Assembly (NCBI RefSeq): GCF_001949145.1
Contig: NW_019091558.1
Coordinates: forward strand, 164,540-191,916
DNA from: Acanthaster planci
Taxonomy: Eukaryota > Echinodermata > Asteroidea > Valvatida > Acanthasteridae
Direction of reading: 5' to 3'
Length of the DNA stretch: 27,377 nt
A program made the translations under genes and the position numbers. Below the pieces are notes generated by a model that worked only from the letters and a program-made list of their open reading frames with translations, was not told the origin of the DNA and made no database searches. Position 1 is the first letter of the stretch; every line of letters starts with the position of its first letter. Below are positions 9,503-18,139 of this stretch, piece by piece.

Positions 9503-10456
9503 TCAATGCCCTACTTGCAAAACAGTTGTTTCCCCTTTATACTCCCGGAGCAACATGGCCCCCAAGCCCACATTACTAGCATCAGTAATTAGTTGTGTTC
9601 TCGTTGCACCAAGTCGATAATATCCAAGAGTCTCAGCTTGGGTTAGGCAGTTCTTCAACATCTCAAAACTGTCTTCTTGTTTTTTGCCCCAGATGAACTT
9701 TTCGTGTTTTTTTTTTCTAATCAATCTACGCAATGGTTCAGCTACAGTTGCTAAATTTGGAATGTACTGTGCCGAGAAATTCACAAGTCCTAAAAAACTC
9801 TTAACTTCACCCACATAAGTTGGTCATCTTGCCTCTTTCAGGTCTCTGATCCACCCCTCTGTGGGTTCAACTCCATTCTTGGACAACACATGCCCCATGA
9901 ATGTTATCTTTGACATACTGAACTGGCACTTGCTCCTATTCAAGGTCAACTTCTTTTCTTTCAGTTTGCACAGAACTTTTTCTAGCCTTGCATCATGCTC
10001 TGCTTGTGTCTTGCCATGAACAATGTCGTCTAATATGTTCTGAACCCCTTCACAATCATGCAATGTCTGATACACCACCTGTTGGTATTTTTCTGGTGCG
10101 GCACTGATACCAAACATCAACCTTGTATATCTTTACAGACCTTCATGAGTCATGAAAGTTGGTGTTTCTCTAGACTCTCCATCAAGTTCGATCTGATGAT
10201 ACCTATACTTCATGTTTAGCTTACTCAATACCTCACTACCATTCATATTGCACAATATATCATCAACAGTTGGAATTGGGTGCCTCCCTCTGATAATGGC
10301 CTCATTGGCTCTACGCATATCAACACAGAGTCGAATATCTCTATTGCCTTTGAGTACAACAATCACAGGGCTCACCCATGAGGTTGAGTTATTGACCTTC
10401 TCAATTATACCCTGTGACTCCAACTCATCCATTTTGTCACTGACTTTCTGTCGCAA
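9503..10456 (-). pseudogene. Gypsy 1 reverse transcriptase and partial RNase H
   Basis: The frame runs through RT with blocks ELESQGIIEKV, SWVSPVIVV, IRLCVDMRRAN, GRHPIPTVDDIL, YHQIEL, MFGISAAPEKYQ, NILDDIVHGK (the DD catalytic pair), KCQFSMSKITFMGHVLS and VKSFLGLVNF, then the RNase H start LITDASNVGLGAML. In-frame stops TAA at 10133-10135 and TGA at 9824-9826 split it. The motif A aspartate is Asn (AAC at 10216-10214, in SKLNM), so catalysis would be lost even without the stops. RNase H ends about 20 residues after its DAS motif, at a truncation boundary near 9485-9503. Confidence 0.85.
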
Positions 10457-10459
10457 CGT

Positions 10460-10917
10460 TTATGGTATCTGATACATTTGTTGTGCACTGGCTTAACCTC
10501 TTTGTCAATGTGAAGCTTTAGCTTATAATCTTTTAGTTTTCCTACCCCGTAAAAACATTCTGGGTATCGATCGGTCACTTCTCCACCCATCAGGTTTATC
10601 CCGAGTCTAAGCACACCCAATTCACTGCAGGTGTCTTTACCCAAAAGTACAGGCCCCTCTTCATCGACAACATAGAAATCAGTCTCTACACTAGTGTCAT
10701 ATGAACCACTCACTTTAACTTCTGTGGTGAACTTCCCAATAACTTTCAATGGATTGTTCCATAAGCATACAACTTCTTATTGCTTCTTTCTGACTTACAC
10801 TTGATTCGTTTGCTATTCAGATCTTCCCCCAAACTTTTACTGATGACATTAACTGAAGCTCCACTGTCGATAATGACATTTGCTGGTAAACCTTGCCCTT
10901 GATACACTTGAAATTTT
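10460..10917 (-). pseudogene. Gypsy 1 aspartic protease and protease-RT linker
   Basis: A short frame on the minus strand contains LPANVIIDSGASVNVI, with the retropepsin active site DSGAS at about 10880-10866. After a frame change near 10760 the sequence continues as a beta-rich stretch with YVVDEEGPVLLGKDTC, the usual LLG block at the end of Gypsy proteases, and then CFYGVGKLKDYKLKLHID, which leads into RT. Another frame change near 10460 separates it from the RT frame. The protease would process Gag-Pol in a working element. Confidence 0.75.
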
Positions 10918-10989
10918 CCTTCCTTCTATCTTCCATGGGGGGTTCGTCCAACCCAGAAGTGGACCTTGTGGCACTGTGAATACACATTT

Positions 10990-12212
10990 TTATACAAAGG
11001 CCTATCATAATGTGCTTTTGAACAAGTTGTATGTTTTTCGCGAACTGAAGGATTGCATGTAAGACTTACATACTTCAGTTTTTAAAATCATCCACAGCGT
11101 GTCATAAATTGAATTTGCGCGTCACTGAGCACCTTCAATCAGGCACTGGGTGACAAGCGAATGATGTGAACTTTGTTTTTTTTAATCTCAGAAAATCCCA
11201 CCAAAAAATCAGACGTTCTTTAAAATTGATAAATTCTAGTAGATAATTATTACCTCCACTCACTTACCTAAGCAACAAATTGTATGTATATAATTTGGGG
11301 TACATTTAAAAGAGTTAATTTTGCTCCTCGGAAAAAACAAAATGGAAAATTGGGCCAAAATATCATTTCATCGGAATTTTGTAGCGGATATATGATATTG
11401 GCATTTATTAATTGGAATATTTGGAGTTTGGTTAAACTTCATCTTTCGTGATATTGTAGGTAAAATATTTCTCTCTCAACACAATTGTTAGAAGCGAAAA
11501 TTTGAAGTGTTCCACTTTAGGGTCTACGCTACTTTTGGGTACAGTATCTTCAGTTATAATGCGAAGCAGTGCACAAATGAGTGTTGTTATTAAACCAAAA
11601 CTTGCCCAAGTCCTTGAAATTACCAATTTTAGTGGGCTAGATTAGTGTCCTTACTGGGAGGGCCATGCAGCAGTTCTTTCTTTTTAACATTTAACCAATT
11701 GACTAGTAAAATTACAAACAACATGGATAACACAACTGTAAAAGACAAACTAAACAGACGTGCCACACAATTTGTGAGGTGTGAACGGTACTTATGGTAC
11801 ATTTACAAGTCTTTTCATTCTCTCTGGACTGGTTTCCTTCATTTCCAACACTTTAGTAGAGCCAGTGTAAATGGCACCCAACAAAAATATGACTGTGTTG
11901 CCCATGCACCTGGAGCGCTGTGCCACTTGCATGCGTGGCCAGGCGGCAGCCTGGGCTAGGCTGCGCTGAGCCGAGGCACAGCAAGGCGTTTAGTGACTGA
12001 TTGTATTCTTCAAATGTTGCCGTATAACCCAACTGGAGTATACTAAGCCTCAGGGACATTTTCAGTATGAGAATCAGCATGTAAGCCACGGCTTGTATTC
12101 CGACAATTATGGTATATTAAAAATATGAGTTTGTAATTTAAAAAAAACACCACCAACTAGCGGAACTCAAAAGCGAGCAGGGGGATCGTTTGAACCCCCA
12201 AACCCCTTCAGC
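10990..12212. other. Unassigned insertion-like DNA inside Gypsy 1
   Basis: Gag homology ends near 12213 and protease homology starts near 10917, but only a few dozen residues should separate them. The intervening ~1.2 kb is AT-rich with no recognised protein. A short hairpin (AACTGAAG at 11043 with CTTCAGTT at 11073, inner arms ATGTAA/TTACAT) lies near its left edge. Boundaries and identity are inference; no target-site duplication was found. Confidence 0.4.
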
Positions 12213-12877
12213 CTACAGGCCTATGCCTACATCATGTAAACGGAACGCATACCCTGAGTTTGACTCACTACCATCAGTGTCATACTCTCTCTGCCCTCCA
12301 ACTGTTGTCGTTTTCCATATCTCTCCCTTATTTGTCCACTTCTGCGATTGTCTCTTGTGTTGGTACTTTTTGGTCATTCTACATTGGTTGCAATCATTCG
12401 CAAACAATCCATTGTCAACGACCGTCCCTTCTCCAATAATTTAGTACGGATCTTGTGTGATTTACACTGTGCAATCACTTGGTCTCTGATTTCCTTAAAC
12501 TTGCACAGTATTGCCTTTTGTCTGAACCGAACGATGTATTGGTCGACTTTCTCGTTGTTGGTTTGCTCCATCCTGCGGAATCGATACCTCTTGTACGGTA
12601 CATTGATTTTCACCTCAAAGTGCTTTGTCAAAGTCTTAACAACTTTATTATATTCGTCTGTTCCTTCCTCCTCCGTCAGAAAGAAGAAAATATCTTGAAC
12701 CTCCCTTCCTGCAAAATGCAGCAGAAGGGCTCATTTTTGTCCTTGTGAGACGACCCCTTTGCCCATGGTAAAGCACGCAAAGCCCCGTAACCACCGACGC
12801 CATGCTTGCCTTAGCTGTGTCGGGTCACCGTGCGGATCAAACTTGTCAACCCGAATCAGTTGATTATTCTGCTCCAT
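12213..12877 (-). pseudogene. Gypsy 1 gag
   Basis: It starts at ATG 12877 (MEQNNQLIRVDKFDPHGD), followed by WRRWLRGFACF, a typical capsid N-terminal pattern. A frame change near 12735 leads to LLLHFAGREVQDIFF and a second block with YKRYRFRRMEQ, VDQYIVRFRQKAILCKF and IRTKLLEKGRSLT, all standard positions of the Gypsy Gag capsid (retrotrans_gag-like) region. A further shift near 12375-12405 reaches a basic region, where the expected CCHC zinc knuckle is not recognisable. Gag would form the virus-like particle. Confidence 0.75.
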
Positions 12878-13205
12878 TCCTGGTGGTATTTCTTCACTTC
12901 CCAAACTAATCACAGACTCAAACGTGACTGAAATCCTCGTCACCAACTGTAGCATTTGCATTGAACATGGACTGAACCATGGATTAAACCAAGACGAATT
13001 TAAACTACCTGCTTGCTGTGTTTATTGCTCTTCTGTCCTGTATGTAATAACCCACCTGATACGTGTCTCTTAAGCCCCAGGGCCTATACAATAATACTGG
13101 TAACTTTCCATACTCAAAGTACATAGGGAGGTCAACTCATTTGCATATATCATTATGTGTGACACATCACATGTGCACAAGTAAACTCCACAGAAGTCTT
13201 TCCTT
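12878..13205. other. Gene-free stretch beside Gypsy 1 and tandem repeat
   Basis: The position expected for the 5' untranslated region or LTR of Gypsy 1, but I recognise no LTR. The part around 13150-13175 (ATTATGTGTGACACATCACA) resembles the end of the 143-bp unit that follows and may be a partial extra copy. Confidence 0.35.
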
Positions 13206-13590
13206 TTCAAGATATCTGCAAGGTTTGAATTCAGTCGGACATGTACTTCACGAGAGAAAGTGCTTTGAATTGTGCACCCTTAATGTCGTGTGACTTGTCA
13301 CATGATGACGTCATCATCCCTTCAGGTCAATGTCAAAAGCACTCCCACTTCAAGATATCTGTTAGGTTGGAACCGAATTAGACACGCACTTGAGGAGATA
13401 CAGTGCTTTGAAGAATGTACATTTAATGTCATGTTACTTGTCACATGATGCCTCAACATCATATCGGGTAATATTCCTCTAAAAACTCCCTTTTCAAGAT
13501 ATCTGCAAGGTTTAAACCAAATCAGACATGTATTCCACGACGTATAGTGCTTTGAAGAGTGCACCTTTAATGTCATGTTACTTGTCTTCT
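13206..13590 (+). repeat. Tandem repeat, about 143-144 bp unit, 2.7 copies
   Basis: TTCAAGATATCTG begins at 13206, 13349 and 13493, spacing 143 and 144 bp. Each unit continues with an AGGTT...CAGAC/AGACA part, a GTGCTTTGAA block and an AATGTC.TGT.ACTTGTC block. Copies differ by many substitutions, so the array is old. Units 1 and 2 end in CACATGATG sequence; unit 3 stops before it. Confidence 0.75.
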
Positions 13591-14154
13591 CTAGACATCA
13601 TTACTATGTATACATGGTCAATGATCATCTGTAACACATCCTTCAATAGCTACCTGTACGTGCTTGTTTTAACACAGCGAGTATGCGCCCACTCACTGTG
13701 TCTTTGTTATAGGCAGACGTAACATGTTCACCCACATTGAAGCCAATACACGGTAAAATGGGGATTTTCAAGTACACAAATACAGTGAGGTGTTTTTTTT
13801 GTTTTTTCATCAGTGCCTCGTATGTGAATAGGTAAGCCAGTTATGTACTTTGTGCAATGGTCTCCGATGTTTTAGCTATCTTCTAATGCACATTTCACGC
13901 TTACACTTCTGACAGTTGATTTGTTACTAAATTTTGAAGAATGAAAGTACTTTTTATTATAACTGCCGGTCTGATTACGTCATCGGCCCCAAATTTCACA
14001 CGTGTTAACTGAGTAAAGATCATTTTGCACATCAAATATCAGGTGATTTGGACAAACTTCACCACAGACTATTCAAAATTCATTTTTTTTTAAAGAATGT
14101 TTACCCTGTCGCTAGAGGACACTTGACAATTATGTGACATCTCCAATAGATGTT
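13591..14154. other. Gene-free flank left of the piggyBac element
   Basis: AT-rich sequence with homopolymer T/A runs near 13792 and 14084. No exon or transposon protein seen. Confidence 0.45.
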
Positions 14155-14158
14155 TTAA
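14155..14158. repeat. TTAA target-site duplication, left
   Basis: TTAA immediately precedes the left terminal inverted repeat, as expected for piggyBac insertion. The partner is at 17913-17916. Confidence 0.8.
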
Positions 14159-14176
14159 CCACTTGCTGCCGGGTGC
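14159..14176 (+). repeat. piggyBac left terminal inverted repeat
   Basis: The 18 bases next to the left TTAA match the right end in inverted orientation except at positions 7, 9 and 16. Transposase binding and hairpin formation would occur here in an active element. Confidence 0.85.
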
Positions 14177-15018
14177 TTTTTTTAACTGTTACATGCGCTG
14201 CCGGGCGTTTTTTTCATATTTTCGTTTTTCAAAAATCTTCAGAAATTCATATCTTTTTTTCTGAACGCCTAAACCCCATAAAATGGGTGTCCCGTGGCGA
14301 GTCTAGCCCTCACAAGCAACTTCCATTGACCCTTCGGTTTTGCGGCCATGCCGCCCGCTTTGTATAGAGCCCCCATTGTGTGCGTTACATAAGGGCTCGT
14401 TTGTTCCGGGCCTTGGCCCAGTGCGTTGCTATGCTGCCGTGTTGCTATGCGGAGCGTGTAATATGCGGTGAATGAATGGGAAGCTGTGCACGTGTGCTGG
14501 GCTTGAGTGAATGGGAAGCTGTGCACATGCACTGGGCTTTGTCAACTGTTCAGTGAGTGCAGGCAATGACGGACAAATGAATTCACGCTGTAAAAAAAAA
14601 GGGGTCTAAAAGTGTGTCTTTTTCGTGGCGCTGCTGCATGTAACTTATGTAATATGTAACTATTTTTTTAAGCTATTGGTTTTTTTTTCTGTTATATATT
14701 TTCCCGTCTACCAAACTTATATCCCCCAAACCACTCTCATATTTTATCTTCCAACTTGTTCATTTTCCCTCCAATAGTGTAAGATATTTCCCTTCCCAAA
14801 CTTTATTTCCCAAACAATTTCAAGTGAAATTTAGAAACCAATAAAATAAAGTACACATAGAAATACACACACAGACAAATATTTGGAGAGAACTTCTTTT
14901 TCTCTTATTTTCTTCTTGTCATTTCTCTTGTGGTTTTCTTTTCTCATTGAAATAGTTGAACTCATAAAAGTAGTAAAATAAATTTCCACTCTTTCCAATC
15001 AAATAAAAAGCAAACACC

Positions 15019-15423
15019 NNNNNNNNNNNNNNNNNNNNNNNNNNNNNNNNNNNNNNNNNNNNNNNNNNNNNNNNNNNNNNNNNNNNNNNNNNNNNNNNNN
15101 NNNNNNNNNNNNNNNNNNNNNNNNNNNNNNNNNNNNNNNNNNNNNNNNNNNNNNNNNNNNNNNNNNNNNNNNNNNNNNNNNNNNNNNNNNNNNNNNNNNN
15201 NNNNNNNNNNNNNNNNNNNNNNNNNNNNNNNNNNNNNNNNNNNNNNNNNNNNNNNNNNNNNNNNNNNNNNNNNNNNNNNNNNNNNNNNNNNNNNNNNNNN
15301 NNNNNNNNNNNNNNNNNNNNNNNNNNNNNNNNNNNNNNNNNNNNNNNNNNNNNNNNNNNNNNNNNNNNNNNNNNNNNNNNNNNNNNNNNNNNNNNNNNNN
15401 NNNNNNNNNNNNNNNNNNNNNNN
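15019..15423. other. Assembly gap (405 N)
   Basis: Unknown bases inside the piggyBac 3' untranslated region. Gap size may be an estimate. Apparent open frames through it are artefacts. Confidence 1.
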
Positions 15424-15589
15424 GTCACTTTTTTTCAAAGGTTGAAACTATGACCACCTAGTGAAACCACCAGTAAATGACATATTGTTTTACACTAGAT
15501 AAGTGGGGCATCAAGTCAAAACACACATTAAAAACACAAAGTATAATGTCAATGAAAATGTCCATGAAAATAAATGTTCAAAGTGTCAA

Positions 15590-17301
15590 TTAGTGGAGAG
15601 TATGGCACTCCTTGAAGCAGGGGGCGACGCAGAGGGGCTGGTGACACGTGTCGCACTCGAAGTGTGTCTTCTTTCGCAGACCACAGGAAGGGCAGAGGAC
15701 ACACTGCCGGTAGCGGAAGTCGCCATAGTTGGTCCTCTCAAAGTCCACGGGGAAGTGTCAGCCGACAAAGCGGGAGTTTGTGAATGGTGGAGTATCGTGC
15801 TGAGGGCGGTACTCGGGCAAGGGCTCGTCGAACAGCAGCTCACGGACAAGACTCAAGCGGTAGTCGAGGAAGGAGAGGCAGTGACCAACGGCCAGGTACA
15901 CGGCGTAGCTGTTCACTAGCGTCAAGTCGAGCAGGTAGAAGAAGAGCTTCTTGTACCACTTGAGGGACTTACGAGTTGCTCGATGATTTGCCGCTAGTTG
16001 GTCGCTCTTGTCAATGCCCCCCATCAGGACGTTGTACTTGATGACACAGGTCGGTTTCTGCTTTTCCTGCCCTGTGCTATCTTGCTTGCTGGTGCCACGG
16101 ATGTCTGCCATGTGCATGGTGGAGAGCATACGGATGTTGCGCTTGTCTCGCCACACCATGGCCAGGAGAAAACCGCTGACACCCAGGTCAGCCGACTGGG
16201 ACGCTGTTTTGCCCCGCTTCAGCTTGACGGACTGCAGGTCTTTCAGCGTCCCTTTTCTGTTCCCCATGACGGTGCCGACGACGTTGAACTTCTGGTTGTG
16301 AAGTCGTCGAAACAAATCGGGACTGCTGAAGGCCCGGTCGAGGGCAAGGTTGTAGCCCTTACCACTAAGGTCGTTCACCAGGTCCATCACCACTTGTGTA
16401 GTTTCTGGGAGGTCTCCTTTACTTTGGCCGGTGTAGATTTTGAAGTTGTAGCAGTACCTGGCGGCACTCCCGGTGCTCTGGCACAACTTGTACATCTTGA
16501 TGCCGAAGCGGGCCCTCTTTCTGGGGTTGTTGGTAGCGAAGCGGAGACGCCCGTAAAACTTCAGCAGGGAGTCGTCGACGGAAATGTCCCTTGAGGAACG
16601 TAGACAGTGGCAAACTTCTGAGCAAGATGGTCGACCCCTGGGCGCACTTTGAAGAGGCGGTCGGTGCAGTCATCTTGCATGGTGGTGTTGTCATTGAAGT
16701 GCAGGGACTGCAGGATGGCAAGGAAGCGATCTCGGGGCATGATGGACGGGAATAGGCTCATCTTCAGTAGTGGGTCGGTGGACCAGAAGCTATGAAGGGT
16801 GGGGTGCTTCGCAATGCCAGTCATTAGGCAAAGGCCCAGAAAGGCCTTCAGTTCTTTAGTGTTCAGATCAGTCCATGATCGCATGTGCGCCGATGTCGTA
16901 GCAGGCCTCTGCACGGCATACCGGTTGCTCTCTTGCACTATCTTGTTGTAGAGAACGTCATCAAAAAACAGTTCAAAGGCTTCACTGCAGGTCGAGCTGC
17001 GATGCAGGCAGGGATCGACGGCACCACCATTACCGGTGAAGCCGTACTTCAGCGGTGTACTGTCTTTATCTGTCCACCGGAATGGTGCAGCACTGCTGCT
17101 GGTCGACGTGGCGGTCTGTGTACGGGACTGTCTCTTGCGCTTGGCATATACCACCAAGGGTACATCACGGTCAATTTCTGTACTTGACTGTACTTGAGCA
17201 GGCGATGGCGGTGATGAAAAAGACGAAGAAACTTCGTCTGAACTCAGATAAAACTCGCTTTCACTGGAAGAACTATACTCTCCAGATATAACTTCAGCCA
17301 T
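15590..17301 (-). pseudogene. piggyBac transposase (DDE family), disrupted
   Basis: It starts at ATG 17301 with an acidic Ser-rich N-terminus (MAEVISGEYSSSSESEF), then the conserved region (ELKAFLGLCLMTGI, HSFWSTDPLL, RDRFLAILQSLHF). After a one-base frame change near 16586-16590 it continues with the first catalytic Asp in SVDDSLLKFYGR (16576-16574), the second in LALDRAFSSPDL (16339-16337), and the third/fourth in LMGGIDKSDQ (16012-16010, 16003-16001). An in-frame TGA at 15758-15760 falls just before HFPVDFERTNY, where relatives often have Arg; CGA to TGA by CpG decay is likely. The C-terminal Cys-rich RING-like domain (CVLCPSCG, CDTCHQPLC, CFKECH) then runs to TAA at 15590-15592. Total near 570 codons, normal for the family. 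Catalytic residues are intact; only the two lesions kill it. Confidence 0.9.
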
Positions 17302-17662
17302 GTTGTCTGTACTCTAAATAACACGATACCCAATATGAACACACGTGAACACTGCACAGCATTTTTATTCTCAAACAGCGAGGGCCGTGCCCTGTCAGTC
17401 AACGTGGCAAGGGCTAGCAGTGCCGGGACTGGGTCATTCATGGGGCGCAGGTGCATAATGAGCCCGCACAGCCCGCGCTTTGTCTTCGGTGCAGTGCAGC
17501 GATAATCCCCTGCGAGCGCCCGGCAGCACGAACAAATGCGCTCTGCAAAACAATACACGGATTATCTCCGCTAATTGCAGCGCTCTGGGCTGAAAGAATA
17601 CAGGGATTGATTGGCAGTGGCCGGCAGCTCTCAGGAGCTCGTACTTTTATTCCAGACTTTGA
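17302..17662 (-). other. piggyBac 5' leader region
   Basis: Sequence between the transposase ATG and the 26-bp repeats, relatively GC-rich compared with the surroundings. No ORF in it looks real. It presumably holds the transposase promoter, but I see no certain core element. Confidence 0.4.
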
Positions 17663-17740
17663 TAAGTTTGGTCACCCCGGCTATAAAATAAGTTCGGTCA
17701 CCCCGGCTATAAAATAAGTGCGGTCACCCCTGCTATAAAA
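17663..17740 (+). repeat. Three 26-bp tandem repeats with TATAAAA
   Basis: GGTCACC recurs at 17670, 17696 and 17722, exactly 26 bp apart, each followed by a C-rich stretch and GCTATAAAA. The three copies differ at one or two positions (TTTGG, TTCGG, TGCGG; CCCGGC versus CCTGC). They sit inside the right end of the piggyBac element, between the transposase ATG and the terminal repeat. They could be transposase-binding or promoter repeats. The TATAAAA reads in the plus direction, away from the transposase gene. Confidence 0.85.
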
Positions 17741-17879
17741 AAGTCACAATTCACCGGCCAATGATGGCCTAAACTTTTTAACTGACAGCCCCAAACTTTT
17801 TAAGAAACGCCCAGCAACTTTTTTTTTTTTATAGTAAAGTTTTGATTTTGGAGTCCCCGGCCCCAAATATAAGGCCTAT

Positions 17880-17897
17880 GGCTCCAGTACCGGAGCC
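17880..17897. repeat. Palindromic hairpin next to piggyBac right end
   Basis: GGCTCC at 17880 is mirrored by GGAGCC at 17892 around a six-base centre. It directly precedes and partly overlaps the right terminal repeat. Confidence 0.6.
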
Positions 17898-17912
17898 CCC
17901 GGCTGGAAGTGG
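17895..17912 (-). repeat. piggyBac right terminal inverted repeat
   Basis: Inverted partner of 14159-14176; the outermost six bases (CCACTT when read inward) are identical. It is followed directly by TTAA. Confidence 0.85.
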
Positions 17913-17916
17913 TTAA
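17913..17916. repeat. TTAA target-site duplication, right
   Basis: TTAA directly outside the right terminal repeat, pairing with 14155-14158. Confidence 0.8.
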
Positions 17917-18139
17917 AGGATACTATACCCCAATATGTTAACAACATTGAAAATAAGTTGACACTTTAAATACCACTTTTAAACAATAAGCCCACTTCCT
18001 GTTCCAACCAGAAGGAAGGGTCACATGATTTGACCCGTACGTAAATATTACTCAGCCACTTGCCACAAACAGAATTTTACGGGAGGCCACAGTTGATTTT
18101 ACATGGATTTTTAAAACTTTAACATAACTTTTAAATATT

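Larger units (their letters stand above)
9485..12877 (-). mobile_element. Ty3/Gypsy retroelement 1, decayed and truncated
   Basis: Reading the minus strand gives, in order, gag (12877-12213), protease (about 10917-10650), RT and the start of RNase H (10456-9503). RNase H stops after its first conserved block, and integrase and the 3' LTR are missing. Several frame changes and in-frame stops interrupt it, and about 1.2 kb of unrelated sequence separates gag from protease. No LTR pair or target-site duplication is recognisable, so the limits given are those of the coding homology. This is an old, dead copy. Confidence 0.8.
14159..17912 (-). mobile_element. piggyBac DNA transposon, full length, inactive
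   Basis: The element is bounded by TTAA on both sides. Ends form an 18-bp inverted repeat: CCACTTGCTGCCGGGTGC at 14159-14176 and the complement of 17895-17912, CCACTTCCAGCCGGGGGC, with 15 of 18 matching. A related subterminal motif (GCTGCCGGGCGTTTTTTT at about 14197 on the left; GCTGGGCGTTT on the minus strand near 17805 on the right) recurs inside each end. The transposase is on the minus strand (17301-15590). Length is 3,754 bp including 405 N, longer than the classic ~2.5 kb element. piggyBac moves by cut-and-paste with TTAA specificity. Confidence 0.9.

Noticed and set aside
10212-10472. 86-codon plus-strand frame
   Set aside because: Antisense of the Gypsy 1 RT, which has all RT motifs on the minus strand.
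12878-14150. 5' LTR of Gypsy 1
   Set aside because: No second copy exists near 9.5 kb to pair with, so an LTR cannot be supported.
14919-15438. Open frames of 158-169 codons on the minus strand
   Set aside because: They consist almost entirely of N; the gap at 15019-15423 creates them.
15503-16594. Long plus-strand open frames opposite the piggyBac transposase
   Set aside because: Antisense shadows of the transposase; no family motifs and the minus strand has all conserved blocks.
17041-17560. Small plus- and minus-strand frames around the piggyBac promoter side
   Set aside because: Short, GC-driven and without motifs; one begins inside the transposase in another frame.
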